From Azonexus hydrophilus (GTDB lineage Bacteria; Pseudomonadota; Gammaproteobacteria; Burkholderiales; Rhodocyclaceae): a DNA stretch of 64,000 nt. The notes beneath the pieces are model-generated. The model searched no databases, was not told where the DNA came from, and saw nothing but the letters and a program-made list of their open reading frames with translations. The stretch covers positions 1 to 64,000 of the forward strand of contig NZ_CAJHOB010000005.1 in assembly GCF_905120355.1 (NCBI RefSeq), written 5' to 3'. Both the position numbers and the translations under genes were made by a program. This document shows, piece by piece, positions 8,267-18,295 of the stretch. The stretch's first letter is position 1. Every line of letters begins with the position of its first letter.

Positions 8267-10267
8267 ATGAATACCAGTTTAGCCCTGTCCCAACGGTTGC
8301 CACAATTGCTGCTGCAGCCTGCATCATCGTTTTCTGTGCGTCTGACAGCGCTGTGCTGCTGCCTGTTTTTGGCTGCTCCTGGTCAGGCGCAGCCCGTCAG
8401 CGACATGAACTTCACTGAAGCCCGTGAAGCTTTTCGCAAGGGCGATCTGCCGCGCCTGGAGCTGGCCATCACGCAAATAGGCAGCCATCCCCTGGCTGTC
8501 TATGCCGAGAACTACCGCCTGCGCAACCTGCTGGCCAAAAATGACGCCAGCGGTATTCCCGCTTTTCTTGATGCTAACGAAGGGACGTACGTTGCCGAAA
8601 AACTGCGCGCCGACTGGCTGCGCTGGCTGGTGAAAGAGTCCCACTGGGGCACTGCGCAGCGCGAAGCAGCGAAGCTGCTGGCACCGGATACCGAACTCAC
8701 TTGCCTGGCGCAGCAAGCGTCGCTCAACCAGGGGGACAATTCGGTGCTGACAGATGCCGAAAGCCTGTGGCTGAGTGTTGCCAGTCTGCCGGATACCTGC
8801 CAGCCGGTGCTGGACGCCCTGGTCGCACAGGGCCGGGCCGATGTTGACAAGGTCTGGGCGCGTGCGCGGCTGCAGATCGAACTCAACCGTCCGCAAGCTG
8901 CCCGGCGCACCCTCGACTATCTGCCGGCAAACCGTGTCAGCGAGCTGGCGGCTTTCGATCAGAGCTACAAAAGTGCCATGGCGTATCTTGCCCGTCAGCC
9001 GGCAAACTGGTCCGCGACCCGCGGTGGGCGCGAACTGACGGCAATAGCCCTGCGTTATGTCGCCGCCAACGACCCACGGACGGCGGCGGCCGAGCTGGAA
9101 AAGCGTCTGCCGCAGTTGGGTGAGGATGCAGCAGCGTGGGCCTGGAGTCAGATTGCACTGCAGGCGGCGCGCAAGCATTTGCCGGAAGCCTACGGCTACT
9201 ACCAGCATGCCGCCAATACTTGGCTCAGCGAGGAAAATCACCAATGGAAAGTGCGCAGCGCCTTGCGGCAGCAGGCGTGGGCCGAGGTGCGCAAGGCCAT
9301 TCTCGCCATGCCGCCGGCGCTGGCGGAGCGACCGGAATGGCTGTACTGGCTGGGTCGGGCCGAGAAGGCAGGCGGACGCAGTGAGGAAGCGCATAAGTTG
9401 TTTTCCCGCATTGCTGACCAAGCCAGTTTTTACGGCAATCTTGCCGCCGAGGAACTTGGCCGTCAGGTTGCCCCGCCGCCGTCGCCACGGCCGTTGACTC
9501 CGCCCGAATTGCAGGCCGCCCGGGACAATCCCGGGCTGCAGCGGGCGCTGGCTTTTTTCCGTCTCGATCTGCGTACCGAGGCCGTGCGCGAGTGGAATTG
9601 GGCGTTGCGCGGGATGAATGATCGGCAGTTGCTGGCTGCCGCGCGTCTGGCCGAAGAAAACAAGCTGTGGGATCGCGCCATCAATACCGCCGAGCGTACC
9701 CAGCACGAGCACGATTACCAGCTCCGCTTTCTGGCGCCCTATGCCGACCAGATCCGTCCTGCCGCCCGCCAGCAGGCACTTGACGATGCCTGGGTGTACG
9801 GCCTGATGCGTCAGGAAAGCCGCTTCATCGGCAATGCCCGTTCCAGTGTCGGCGCTTCCGGTCTGATGCAACTGATGCCGGCAACCGCCAAGTGGGTGGC
9901 GCGCAAGATCGGGCTACGCGACTACAACCCTAGCCAGGTCAACGATACCGACACCAATGTCCTGCTGGGGACGAGCTACATGCGGATGGTGATGGATGAT
10001 CTCGACCAGCATCCGGTGCTGGCTTCCGCCGCTTACAACGCGGGCCCAGGCCGGGCCCGTCGCTGGCGTGCCGAACGGCCGCTGGAAGGGGCGATTTATG
10101 CCGAGACCATTCCTTTTTCCGAAACCCGCGATTACGTCAAGAAAGTGATGAGTAACGCCGTGTATTACTCGATTTATTTCAACAACCGCCCCGATTCACT
10201 GAAAAATCGCTTGGGTACGGTGGCGCCAGCGGTCCCGGGCGGCACCAGGGCCGCTGATTTGCCGTAA
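8267..10267 (+). CDS. slt: soluble lytic murein transglycosylase
   Basis: This periplasmic enzyme cleaves the MurNAc-GlcNAc bond of peptidoglycan with formation of 1,6-anhydro-MurNAc. It has a signal peptide (residues 1 to about 41, ending APGQAQ), a long alpha-helical superhelical U/L domain, and a C-terminal SLT domain. The catalytic Glu is in RQESRF (Glu517), followed by SVGASGLMQLMPATA and AYNAGPGR. Length 666, like E. coli Slt70. The ATG at 8267 is chosen because the signal peptide begins there. Confidence 0.93.
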   Translation: MNTSLALSQRLPQLLLQPASSFSVRLTALCCCLFLAAPGQAQPVSDMNFTEAREAFRKGDLPRLELAITQIGSHPLAVYAENYRLRNLLAKNDASGIPAFLDANEGTYVAEKLRADWLRWLVKESHWGTAQREAAKLLAPDTELTCLAQQASLNQGDNSVLTDAESLWLSVASLPDTCQPVLDALVAQGRADVDKVWARARLQIELNRPQAARRTLDYLPANRVSELAAFDQSYKSAMAYLARQPANWSATRGGRELTAIALRYVAANDPRTAAAELEKRLPQLGEDAAAWAWSQIALQAARKHLPEAYGYYQHAANTWLSEENHQWKVRSALRQQAWAEVRKAILAMPPALAERPEWLYWLGRAEKAGGRSEEAHKLFSRIADQASFYGNLAAEELGRQVAPPPSPRPLTPPELQAARDNPGLQRALAFFRLDLRTEAVREWNWALRGMNDRQLLAAARLAEENKLWDRAINTAERTQHEHDYQLRFLAPYADQIRPAARQQALDDAWVYGLMRQESRFIGNARSSVGASGLMQLMPATAKWVARKIGLRDYNPSQVNDTDTNVLLGTSYMRMVMDDLDQHPVLASAAYNAGPGRARRWRAERPLEGAIYAETIPFSETRDYVKKVMSNAVYYSIYFNNRPDSLKNRLGTVAPAVPGGTRAADLP

Positions 10268-10365
10268 AATTGTGTCAGCAATCGTCAGGCTGACCTAAAA
10301 ATAATTCCTGACGTATTTCCCCCAGACGAAGACATTTTTCATACAAGGACGAACAGGCCCTCACC

Positions 10366-12486
10366 ATGTCGATGCAGATCGCAGCGGGAAAGCACATTCA
10401 GCTGGCACGCCTGCCGCAGTGCCGGAAGTTTTATCTGCAACACCTCGCCGACGTGCTGCGTCAATGCAACCTGCTTTCGCCGGCGGCGATCCAGGCCATC
10501 ATCAACGGCAGTGGCCGTTATTTCGACGCGCGGGCGGCGCAGCAGCAGCAAAGCAGCTTTGGCGACGAAGTGCGTGGTCTGACGTCATCGCATATTTCGC
10601 TGGTCCCGGAAGATGACCTTGAGCTCAATCTGCGCCTGGAGCGCCTCAATACGCAGCTCAGTGACGCGGCCAGCACGGCCTTGTGGAAAACCCAGCTGCG
10701 CTTCATGACGCTGTTGGGACGCCCGGATCTGGGCAAGAATCAGAATCCGATCGGACCGGCGGGGATCGTCGAAGGCTTGCGGCTGTTCTTCGAGCAGGCC
10801 GGTGCCAGTTCCCTGGATGAAAAACTCGATCTTCTCGATCGGGTCGAGAATACCCTGCGGCGTGAACTGCCCGTGCTGTACGAAGCGCTGGAACAGGAAA
10901 TGTCCCGCATGGAAATCGAACCGACGCAGGCCGGCATCATCAGGGCGCAGGAAAGTGTCGTCAGTCTGACGGGTGCAGCAGGCAGAGCTGGCAGCAAACC
11001 GGAGCGGGCCGCAAGCAACACCGCGGCCTCCTTGCCTGATGACCTGCTGACACTGCTGGCACAGAAAGCCCGCCGTAGTGACGCGCCGGAGCCTGCCTTG
11101 CTCGACCAGGCGGCCCTCGAGAATCTGTGGTTCCGCCTGGAGCAGATGAGCACGGCGCCGAAAACGACCAAACCAGCCAGCAGCAGTTTCCTTACGGATA
11201 CCTCGCCACGGCTGGAAGCATTGATTCCGGAGTTGTTCGCCCCCCCCAGTGCAGCGATTGGCAGTCCGCCAGCAGCACTGCGGCCAGTCAGTGCCCTGGA
11301 ACTTGGTATTCCGGCGGCGACCAGCGAAGGGCAGACCATCGATGCGGTCGGTCTGTTGTTCGACATGTTGTTTAGTGCGCCCGAGCTGCCGCCAGTACTC
11401 AAGCAGTTGTTTGCCTCCTTGCAGGTTCCAACCGTCAAGCTGGCTTTGAAGGACCGCAGTCTGTTTACCCGCGCCAATCATCCCTGGCGACGGTTCGTGT
11501 CTGTGCTTGGTCGTTGCGCCGGCGAACTGGGCGATGGCAGCGGAGGCAGCGACGGCTTTCAGGCCAGCCTGGAAAGCCTCGTGCACGACCTAGTCAAGCA
11601 CAGTGATCATGCTGCTGCATTCGAGCGTGCGGCACAGAGTCTGGAGCAGCAGCTTGAGGCCCGTTTCAATCAACGCCTGCAGGCGGCGGCGGTGTACCTC
11701 CCCCTGTTGCGCCAGATTGACCGGCGCGATCAGGCTGCGGAAGCCATCAGCATCCTGCTGGCGCAGATGAATATCGGCACGCTCCCCGCTGTGTTGCAGA
11801 GTTACCTGCGCCAGGATGTCTACCGCCTACTGGAGCGCACCTGGTTGCAGGAGGGGCCGGAAAGCACGGCGTGGGCGGCACGTCTGGCGAATCTGGACAA
11901 GCTGTTGTGGACTTTTCGCCCTAAAACCGATGGCGAAGAGCGCAAGGCGCTGGCGCGTGAACTCCCGGGCGTGCTACAGGTATTGAAGGAGGACATGGAG
12001 CGCCTCAAGCTTTCCTCCGACCAGCAGGCTCAAATTCTCGATGCCTGTTTTGCCTTGCAGACCCGGGCCATGCGCTCTGGTACGCCCGAAGAGAAAGCGT
12101 CAGAAACGTCGGTTGGCAGTGGCTTGCCGGTAGCGGCCATGATTGATGGCCAGCTGGAAAGCGGTACCTTGATTCTGCACACGCGTGAGTGTCGCCCGCC
12201 ATTGACTGCCACGCCCGGGCGTCATGCCTTTGCGCCTGGGCAGTGGTTTCAGCTTACGCTGGCGGGGCGCGAGCAGAATTTCTGCCTCTGCCAGAAAAGC
12301 CCGGCGAGTGAGCGCCTGCTGCTGATCAACGCGCCGCAGAGTGAGGCGTTTACTATCCTCAGCCACCTTCTGGCGGCGGAAGTTGCTGCCGGCAACATTC
12401 GTCTGCTGGGGGATCCGGATCTGGTGAGTACCCTGCTGCAGCGGGCGCTTGCTGCGGCCCGTCAAGCGCCCGCAAAATCCCCGTAA
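10366..12486 (+). CDS. DUF1631 family protein
   Basis: A large (706 residues), mostly helical cytoplasmic protein without signal peptide or membrane segment. The SLVPEDDLELNLRLERL block followed by a NPIGPAGIVEGLRLF motif resembles DUF1631 proteins of beta- and gammaproteobacteria, whose biochemical role is not established. The last 130 residues are beta-rich (GQWFQLTLAG, FCLCQKSP) and may form a PilZ-like barrel, but no canonical RxxxR c-di-GMP motif was found. It stands alone between slt and the SDR gene. Confidence 0.6.
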   Translation: MSMQIAAGKHIQLARLPQCRKFYLQHLADVLRQCNLLSPAAIQAIINGSGRYFDARAAQQQQSSFGDEVRGLTSSHISLVPEDDLELNLRLERLNTQLSDAASTALWKTQLRFMTLLGRPDLGKNQNPIGPAGIVEGLRLFFEQAGASSLDEKLDLLDRVENTLRRELPVLYEALEQEMSRMEIEPTQAGIIRAQESVVSLTGAAGRAGSKPERAASNTAASLPDDLLTLLAQKARRSDAPEPALLDQAALENLWFRLEQMSTAPKTTKPASSSFLTDTSPRLEALIPELFAPPSAAIGSPPAALRPVSALELGIPAATSEGQTIDAVGLLFDMLFSAPELPPVLKQLFASLQVPTVKLALKDRSLFTRANHPWRRFVSVLGRCAGELGDGSGGSDGFQASLESLVHDLVKHSDHAAAFERAAQSLEQQLEARFNQRLQAAAVYLPLLRQIDRRDQAAEAISILLAQMNIGTLPAVLQSYLRQDVYRLLERTWLQEGPESTAWAARLANLDKLLWTFRPKTDGEERKALARELPGVLQVLKEDMERLKLSSDQQAQILDACFALQTRAMRSGTPEEKASETSVGSGLPVAAMIDGQLESGTLILHTRECRPPLTATPGRHAFAPGQWFQLTLAGREQNFCLCQKSPASERLLLINAPQSEAFTILSHLLAAEVAAGNIRLLGDPDLVSTLLQRALAAARQAPAKSP

Positions 12487-12543
12487 ACAGCGGATTTCCC
12501 GTAAAATTGCGGCTTTATCGAGTCATGTTTTGCGGGGTTTCTG

Positions 12544-13506
12544 ATGAGCATCAAAAAAGTTCTGCTGCTGGGCGGGAGCGGTTTTGTCGGCACCTATATC
12601 GTCAATCGTCTGGCCCAGCGCGGGATTGAGGTTACCGTGCCGACGCGCCGGCGCGAGCGGACCAAGGCGCTGATCATGCAAGCCGGTGTCACGATGCCGG
12701 AAGCCAACATTCACTGCCCGCAAACCCTGCAGGAGCTGATGCGTGGCCAGGATGCGGTGATCAATCTGGTCGGGGTGCTGCACAGCCGCGACGTCAAGCT
12801 GCCGTACAGCAAGGATTTCGCCGAAGCGCACGTCGAGTTGCCGAAGAAGGTCGTGGCAGCCTGTCAGGCCAGCGGTGTACGCCGCCTGCTGCACATGAGC
12901 GCCCTGAAGGCAGATCCCAAGGGGCCGTCCGAATATCTTGCTTCCAAGGGCGAGGGGGAAGCCGTCGTGATGGCAGCGCGCGATCAGCTGGATGTCACCG
13001 TGTTCCGCCCCTCCGTCATCTTTGGCCTGGGCGACAGCTTTCTCAGCACCTTTGCCAAGGTACTCAAGTGTGCGCCAGTCTTCCCGCTTGGTTTCGGGCA
13101 TGCCCGCTTCCAGCCGGTATGGGCGGCCGATGTGGCCGATGCCTTTGTTGACGCGCTGACGGATGCCAGCACCTTTGGTCAGGCCTATGACCTGACCGGC
13201 CCGCAGACCTATACCCTGCGCCAGCTGGTCGATTACACCGCCCGTTTGTGCGGCAGCAGGGCCCGCATCGTCGCGCTTTCCGAAGGTTGGGCGTATCTGC
13301 AGGCGGGTTTGATGTGGCTGATGCCCAATCCTGTTCTGTCGCCGGACAACCTGCGCTCGATGCAGGTCGACAGCGTCTGTGACAGCACCTGTCAGCCGCC
13401 GGCTGACTGGCACCCGACGGCGCTCGAAGCTGTCGCACCCACCTACATTGCGCAAAATACTCCGAAGGGCAGGCTCGACGGCTTCCGCTTCCGTGCCGGT
13501 CGCTGA
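12544..13506 (+). CDS. NDUFA9-like atypical SDR (NAD(P)-binding)
   Basis: The N-terminal Rossmann motif LLLGGSGFVGTYIVNRL (residues 7-23) and the absence of the YxxxK catalytic pair place this in the atypical SDR group related to mitochondrial complex I subunit NDUFA9. It probably binds NAD(P)H; the bacterial role is unclear. Its stop lies 64 bases before the preferred cca start. A TAAAAT -10-like element lies upstream at about 12501. Confidence 0.8.
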   Translation: MSIKKVLLLGGSGFVGTYIVNRLAQRGIEVTVPTRRRERTKALIMQAGVTMPEANIHCPQTLQELMRGQDAVINLVGVLHSRDVKLPYSKDFAEAHVELPKKVVAACQASGVRRLLHMSALKADPKGPSEYLASKGEGEAVVMAARDQLDVTVFRPSVIFGLGDSFLSTFAKVLKCAPVFPLGFGHARFQPVWAADVADAFVDALTDASTFGQAYDLTGPQTYTLRQLVDYTARLCGSRARIVALSEGWAYLQAGLMWLMPNPVLSPDNLRSMQVDSVCDSTCQPPADWHPTALEAVAPTYIAQNTPKGRLDGFRFRAGR

Positions 13507-13570
13507 TCCTCCCCCCAGGCCCGACAGCCCGACACAGGCAGGTTGTTCTGGCCTGCCTGCGGCGGCGCAG

Positions 13571-14797
13571 GTGTATTGTGTTGGCGGTGCGGTGCGTGAC
13601 AGCCTGCTTGGCCGGCAAAGCGATGATCAGGATTTCGTCGTTGTCGGGGCGACGCCCGAGGTCATGCTGGCGGCGGGTTTCCGTCCGGTCGGCAAGGATT
13701 TTCCGGTATTTCTGCACCCCCATACTCAAGCCGAATATGCCCTGGCCCGTACCGAGCGCAAGAGCGGGCGGGGTTACCACGGCTTTACCTTTCATACGAC
13801 GCCAGACGTCACCCTGGAGCAGGATCTGGCTCGCCGTGATCTGACCATCAATGCCATGGCGCGTGATGTCGGCGGACACATCATCGATCCTTTCAATGGG
13901 CAGGCAGACCTGGCGGCGAAAATTCTGCGGCATGTCGGTCCGGCGTTTGCCGAGGACCCCGTGCGCATCCTGCGCCTGGCTCGTTTTGCCGCCCGTTTTG
14001 CCGATTTCACGGTGGCGGCGGAAACGCTGTGCCTGATGCAAGGCATGGTGCAGGCGGGTGAAGTCGATCACCTGGTGGCGGAACGGGTGTGGCAGGAGCT
14101 GGCCAAAGGCTTGCTGGAGGTGAAGCCGTCGCGGATGTTCGATGTCCTGCGGGCCTGTGGCGCCCTGCAGCGCTTGCTGCCGGAAGTCGATGCCCTGTTC
14201 GGTGTGCCGCAACGGGCGGAATATCACCCGGAAATCGATACGGGTATTCACACCCTGATGGTGCTCGATCAGGCGGCCCGCTGCGACTTGCCGTTGAGCG
14301 TGCGCTACGCCGCGCTGTGCCACGACCTGGGCAAGGCCACGACGCCGGCCGATATCCTGCCGCGCCATCATGGACACGAAGGACGCAGCGTCGGGTTGTG
14401 CAAAATCATGAGCCAGCGGCTGCGGGTGCCCAACGAGTGTCGCGAACTGGCGGTGTTGGTCGCGCGCGAGCACGGCAATGTGCACCGCGCGGCTGAATTG
14501 AAGGCCAGTACCGTGGTGGATCTGCTTGAGCGCTGCGATGCCCTGCGCCGTCCGCAGCGCTTTCAGGAGCTGCTGGCGGCCTGCCAATGCGATTTCAACG
14601 GCCGCCTCGGCTGGGAGGCGCGGCCCTATCCGCAGCGGCCCTATCTGCAGCGGATGCTGGCGGCCGTGCAGCAGGTCAATGCGGGTGCGATTGCCGCCAG
14701 TTGCAGCAGCCCGGGCAAGATTCCTGAGCGGATCCGGCGTGCCCGCATTGCCGCCGTAGCCGCCGTGTCAGAGGACGCGGCCAAGCAGCCAGAGTAA
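13571..14797 (+). CDS. cca: CCA tRNA nucleotidyltransferase with HD domain
   Basis: It adds or repairs the 3' CCA of tRNA. The class II nucleotidyltransferase head is seen at the very start (VGGAVRDSLLGR, then DDQDFVVVG with the metal-binding Asp pair), followed by RRDLTINAM and EDPVRILRLARFAARF. A C-terminal HD phosphohydrolase domain (CHDLGKATTP) marks the gammaproteobacterial-type multifunctional form. GTG at 13571 gives the usual start just before the VGGAVRD motif and 408 residues; the frame is open further upstream. The last 30 bases overlap the opposite-strand DUF2905 gene. Confidence 0.93.
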   Translation: MYCVGGAVRDSLLGRQSDDQDFVVVGATPEVMLAAGFRPVGKDFPVFLHPHTQAEYALARTERKSGRGYHGFTFHTTPDVTLEQDLARRDLTINAMARDVGGHIIDPFNGQADLAAKILRHVGPAFAEDPVRILRLARFAARFADFTVAAETLCLMQGMVQAGEVDHLVAERVWQELAKGLLEVKPSRMFDVLRACGALQRLLPEVDALFGVPQRAEYHPEIDTGIHTLMVLDQAARCDLPLSVRYAALCHDLGKATTPADILPRHHGHEGRSVGLCKIMSQRLRVPNECRELAVLVAREHGNVHRAAELKASTVVDLLERCDALRRPQRFQELLAACQCDFNGRLGWEARPYPQRPYLQRMLAAVQQVNAGAIAASCSSPGKIPERIRRARIAAVAAVSEDAAKQPE

Positions 14798-14965
14798 TAA
14801 CGAGAAGAGCGCAATGCTGCTGAATGGAAAATGATATTCCCGCTCTCCCCGGCGCCATTTCAGGTCGCCCGGGAGTTGGCCGAAGCGGATGAAACGAGCC
14901 AGATGCGGTGTCACGATGCCCAGCAGGAAAATCGCCAGCACCAGGGTCAACACCCATTTCAACAT
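14768..14965 (-). CDS. DUF2905 small membrane protein
   Basis: The 65-residue protein has an N-terminal hydrophobic segment (LTLVLAIFLLGIVTP), a central FGQLPGDLKWRRG loop and a second hydrophobic segment at the C terminus. This is the typical layout of DUF2905, a conserved small two-helix membrane protein of unknown role. It overlaps the 3' end of cca by 30 bases in antisense. Confidence 0.85.
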   Translation of the reverse strand: MLKWVLTLVLAIFLLGIVTPHLARFIRFGQLPGDLKWRRGEREYHFPFSSIALFSLLLWLLGRVL

Positions 14966-14998
14966 GTCAGCCTCCCTTGGAAGCGCGCATTACACCAT

Positions 14999-15832
14999 AT
15001 GACCAACTACAACGATTCGCTCATGCAAATTACCAGCCAACAGATTGCCGGCCGTGAGGTGTTCTCCTGCCTGCCGCTCAAGCCTAGCCCGCGTCCGCCA
15101 TTGCTCTTCATCCACGGCGCCTTTGCCGGCGGCTGGATGTGGACGGAAACGTTCATGCCTTACTTCGCTGCCGCTGGTTATCCCTGCCATGCCTTGTCGC
15201 TGCGCGGTCATGGTGGCAGCAGCGGGCATGAACAGATCAACTGGCTGTCGGTAGCCGATTACGTGGATGACGTTCGTAGCGTGATCCAGGGGTTGGCCAT
15301 CGATCCTGTGCTGATCGGTCATTCCATGGGCGGTTTTATTGCCCAGAAGTATCTTGAACACCATCCGGCACGTGCGGTTGCGCTGCTGTGTTCGGTGCCG
15401 CCACAAGGCCTGGTGGCAGCCCAGTTCCACCTCATGCTGCAGAAACCGGGCATCTTCCTTGAGCTCAACCGCATCCTGGCTGGCAATTACACCGATACGG
15501 ATACCCTGCGTGAAGCCCTGTTTGCCGGCGAGGCCGATCCGGAGATGCTGCAGACTTGGTTGAGTCGGATGCAGAACGAATCACAACGTGCCATCTGGGA
15601 CATGTCGATGTTCAGCCTGCCGAATTTGCTGCACATGCGCCGACCGCCCATGCTCATCGTGGGGGCGCAACATGATGTCCTGGTACCCGCATTTCTCGTC
15701 CAGACGACGGCACAAACGTATGGGGAGCCCTGTCACATTCTGCCGGGAATGGGGCATGCCATCACGCACGAAAAAGATTGGCCCGCTGCTGCGGGCCTGG
15801 TGGAAAGCTGGTTGGCACAACTGGAAGGCTGA
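14999..15832 (+). CDS. alpha/beta hydrolase
   Basis: An alpha/beta hydrolase fold protein of 277 residues with an HGAFAGGWMW oxyanion region near residue 38, nucleophile elbow GHSMGGF, and a late GMGHAITHE that supplies the catalytic His. The acid is probably in VGAQHDVLVP. There is no signal peptide, so it is cytoplasmic; the substrate cannot be told. ATG 14999 and ATG 15023 are both possible starts and neither has a good ribosome binding site. Confidence 0.82.
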   Translation: MTNYNDSLMQITSQQIAGREVFSCLPLKPSPRPPLLFIHGAFAGGWMWTETFMPYFAAAGYPCHALSLRGHGGSSGHEQINWLSVADYVDDVRSVIQGLAIDPVLIGHSMGGFIAQKYLEHHPARAVALLCSVPPQGLVAAQFHLMLQKPGIFLELNRILAGNYTDTDTLREALFAGEADPEMLQTWLSRMQNESQRAIWDMSMFSLPNLLHMRRPPMLIVGAQHDVLVPAFLVQTTAQTYGEPCHILPGMGHAITHEKDWPAAAGLVESWLAQLEG

Positions 15833-15851
15833 TTCCTCCCGGCATGCTGCA

Positions 15852-16040
15852 TCAGGCGTGGGTATCGATGCGATTGCCTAGGTGCTCGGGATTGGACGGC
15901 GCCGGCACGGCCTGTAGCAGCTGCAGGGCGGAACTGCCTTCCAGGGCGATGGCCTTTTTCAACACCAGTAAACTGATCGCATCCGGCGACGCCGACTGGC
16001 TGAGAGCATTGATCGTGCTATTGACGGCAGGAATGTTCAT
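15852..16040 (-). CDS. YjfB-family putative motility protein
   Basis: The 62-residue product (MNIPAV start, then LLVLKKAIALEGSSALQLLQ and a terminal LGNRIDTHA) matches the YjfB family, small proteins often encoded in or near flagellar regulons. The ATG at 16040 gives the normal start; the frame is open to a GTG at 16049. No other motility gene is near. Confidence 0.75.
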   Translation of the reverse strand: MNIPAVNSTINALSQSASPDAISLLVLKKAIALEGSSALQLLQAVPAPSNPEHLGNRIDTHA

Positions 16041-16084
16041 GGCGATCACCGTGGCGGGTTACTGTGGGGCGAGTATACCTGCCC

Positions 16085-17245
16085 TTACAGGCGATGGCTC
16101 TGGTCGCCCCGCGTAAAGCCGAGAAGGTGCTGATCGATGCCGCGTCCTAGCGCCATGACCTTGAACAATTCCCCCATCTCATGCGGCATGGTCAGCTTGC
16201 CGACCGCGCCTGCTGCGCGAAAGTAGGCGGGTGACGCGGCGGGGAGCTGCTCCAGCGCTTGCAGAATGCCGCAGTTGAGCAGGAATTGTCCCTGGCTGGT
16301 GTATCCGAGCAGATCCAGCCCGCTGGCGTGAGCGGTCGCGATGATGGCGGTGAAATCGACGTGGACCGTGACATCCTGCAAACCTGGCAGGTAGAAGGGG
16401 TCGGCATGGGCCTGATGGCGGTAATGGCACATTAGTGTTCCTGCGCTACGCTGCGGGTGGTAGTACTCATGCGCCGGGAAACCATAATCGAACAGTAGCA
16501 GTGCCCCCTTGCGCAAACGGTCGGCCCAGGCCGCTGTCCAGCCACGTGCCGCGAGCGAAATTTCTGACAGATAGCCGTCATGCAGGCTGTGAGTGCGTGC
16601 AATTTCTGTTGCCACCTTCAGCAGTTCGCCACTGGCCGGCCGGTCGTTCCACGTGAAACGTCCCGCCGCATCAAGACCTACACCCCGTTCGCAGATCTCC
16701 TTGGGTCCCCAGACGACCAGATGTGCTGGCAGCGCGTCGAGCAGTTCGTTGGCCACGATGACGCCGGAAAATTCGTCAGGTAGCCGGTGCAACCAGTGCA
16801 CGCGGTCCTGCAGGTGCGGTACTTGCGCAGCAAGTGTTTCCCGTTGGCGTGCCTGCAGATCGGGGGAGAGCTCGAGTATGGCGTAATGCTCCGGCAGCGC
16901 CTGTAGCGTTTCCAGGGCCTGCAGCAGATCTGCCGCCAGCTGACCGGAGCCGGCGCCGACCTCGATGATTTCTGGTGCTGACGCGGCCATGATTTCAGCC
17001 ACCTGCGGGGCCAGTGCCTGTGCAAATAATGGCGTCATTTCAGGTGCGGTGACAAAGTCCCCCGCCGCACCGAATTTTTGTGCCCCGGCAGCGTAATACC
17101 CGAGTCCCGGAGCGTAGAGGACCTGCGCCATATAGTCGGCAAAGGACAGCCAGCCGCCATTCTTTTTGATTTCGCCAACGAGGTGCGCAAACATCGCCTG
17201 GCTGTGCGCCAGAGCATCTTCTGAAGGGAGGGGCAGGCCGGTCAT
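16085..17245 (-). CDS. SAM-dependent methyltransferase, MidA/NDUFAF7 family
   Basis: Family signatures are [20 protein letters not shown] near the N terminus, [11 protein letters not shown], the SAM-binding [15 protein letters not shown], and [14 protein letters not shown]. In mitochondria the homologue NDUFAF7 methylates an arginine of complex I; the bacterial substrate is not known. Length 386. A parS-like site lies inside the coding sequence at 16645-16660. The window also contains a NDUFA9-like gene about 3 kb away. Confidence 0.87.
   Translation of the reverse strand: MTGLPLPSEDALAHSQAMFAHLVGEIKKNGGWLSFADYMAQVLYAPGLGYYAAGAQKFGAAGDFVTAPEMTPLFAQALAPQVAEIMAASAPEIIEVGAGSGQLAADLLQALETLQALPEHYAILELSPDLQARQRETLAAQVPHLQDRVHWLHRLPDEFSGVIVANELLDALPAHLVVWGPKEICERGVGLDAAGRFTWNDRPASGELLKVATEIARTHSLHDGYLSEISLAARGWTAAWADRLRKGALLLFDYGFPAHEYYHPQRSAGTLMCHYRHQAHADPFYLPGLQDVTVHVDFTAIIATAHASGLDLLGYTSQGQFLLNCGILQALEQLPAASPAYFRAAGAVGKLTMPHEMGELFKVMALGRGIDQHLLGFTRGDQSHRL
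16645..16660. promoter_or_regulatory. parS-like ParB-binding site
   Basis: CGTTCCACGTGAAACG matches the bacterial chromosomal parS consensus (TGTTNCACGTGAAACA) at 14 of 16 positions, the two outermost bases differing. The site is inside the MidA-like coding sequence, as is common for parS. Confidence 0.75.
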
Positions 17246-17347
17246 GGAAAGTCGCCAGTCGGGAAAAGGGGCATTCTACCGAGAGTGCAGGCATTCCCCG
17301 TAGTTGCAGGTACACTTGCGGGTTTTCCGCATCCTACTCAGCGCACC

Positions 17348-18238
17348 ATGAGCACTCCTCTGTCCGGCACCATGCAAAAACTGCGTAAACATCTGGAAAG
17401 CCGTACCGGCAAAGCCATTATCGACTACAACATGATCGAGGATGGCGATGTGGTCCTGGTCTGTTGCTCGGGGGGTAAGGATTCATACACCCTGCTGTCC
17501 ATGCTGCTGGCCCTGCAGCAGCGGGCGCCGGTCAGCTTCAAACTGATCGCCATGAATCTCGACCAAAAACAGCCGGGTTTTCCTGCTGACGTATTGCCCG
17601 GTTATTTCGAGTCGCTGGGCATCGACTACCGCATCATCGAGGCGGACACCTACTCCATCGTCAAGGACAAGATTCCGGAAGGCAAGACGACGTGTTCACT
17701 GTGCTCCCGCCTGCGCCGGGGCATCATCTACCGGACGGCGAAAGAGCTGGGTGCAAACAAGATTGCCCTTGGCCACCATCGCGATGACATGGTGCATACC
17801 CTGTTTCTCAACCTGTTGTTTGGCGGCAAGATGAAAGCCATGCCGCCCAAGCTGGTGACCGACGACAAGGCGCATATCGTGATTCGGCCGCTGGCGTATT
17901 GTGCCGAAAGTGATATCGCTAAATTCGCCCGCGCCATGGAATATCCTTTGATTCCGTGCAATCTGTGCGGCTCCCAGGAAAACCTGCAGCGACAGAAGGT
18001 GCGTGAAATGATGCAGGACTGGGATCGCCGCTACCCCGGGCGTACCGAGGCCGTATTTACGGCCCTGCAAAATGTGGTGCCATCCCATCTGGGCGACAAC
18101 CGGTTGTTTGATTTTCGCGGCCTGACCCTGGATACGCCTGTGAGTGAAGGCGATATTGCCTTCGATAGTGTCGAATACCCTGTTTTTGCTGCGATTCCCA
18201 TTCAGCAACCGGTCGTCTGCACGCCGTCAGAGCCCTGA
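17348..18238 (+). CDS. ttcA: tRNA 2-thiocytidine(32) synthetase TtcA
   Basis: An ATP-dependent, Fe-S-containing tRNA thiolase that makes 2-thiocytidine at position 32. The PP-loop [10 protein letters not shown] (near residue 40) and the two CxxC pairs, CSLC and CNLC, characterise TtcA. Length is 296 from the ATG at 17348; the upstream extension to 17285 is not conserved-looking. It ends 57 bases before the cyclase-FHA gene. Confidence 0.94.
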   Translation: MSTPLSGTMQKLRKHLESRTGKAIIDYNMIEDGDVVLVCCSGGKDSYTLLSMLLALQQRAPVSFKLIAMNLDQKQPGFPADVLPGYFESLGIDYRIIEADTYSIVKDKIPEGKTTCSLCSRLRRGIIYRTAKELGANKIALGHHRDDMVHTLFLNLLFGGKMKAMPPKLVTDDKAHIVIRPLAYCAESDIAKFARAMEYPLIPCNLCGSQENLQRQKVREMMQDWDRRYPGRTEAVFTALQNVVPSHLGDNRLFDFRGLTLDTPVSEGDIAFDSVEYPVFAAIPIQQPVVCTPSEP

Positions 18239-18295
18239 TTTTAAGCGTACAATCACGCGCTGCCCTCACCTACTCACCTGAATCCGACCGTCAGC

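Noticed and set aside
8324-9871. 515-residue minus-strand ORF opposite slt
   Set aside because: Antisense to a well-conserved transglycosylase; no domain recognisable and no start signal.
13064-14587. 507-residue minus-strand ORF opposite cca
   Set aside because: Antisense shadow of cca and the SDR; translation is compositionally biased.
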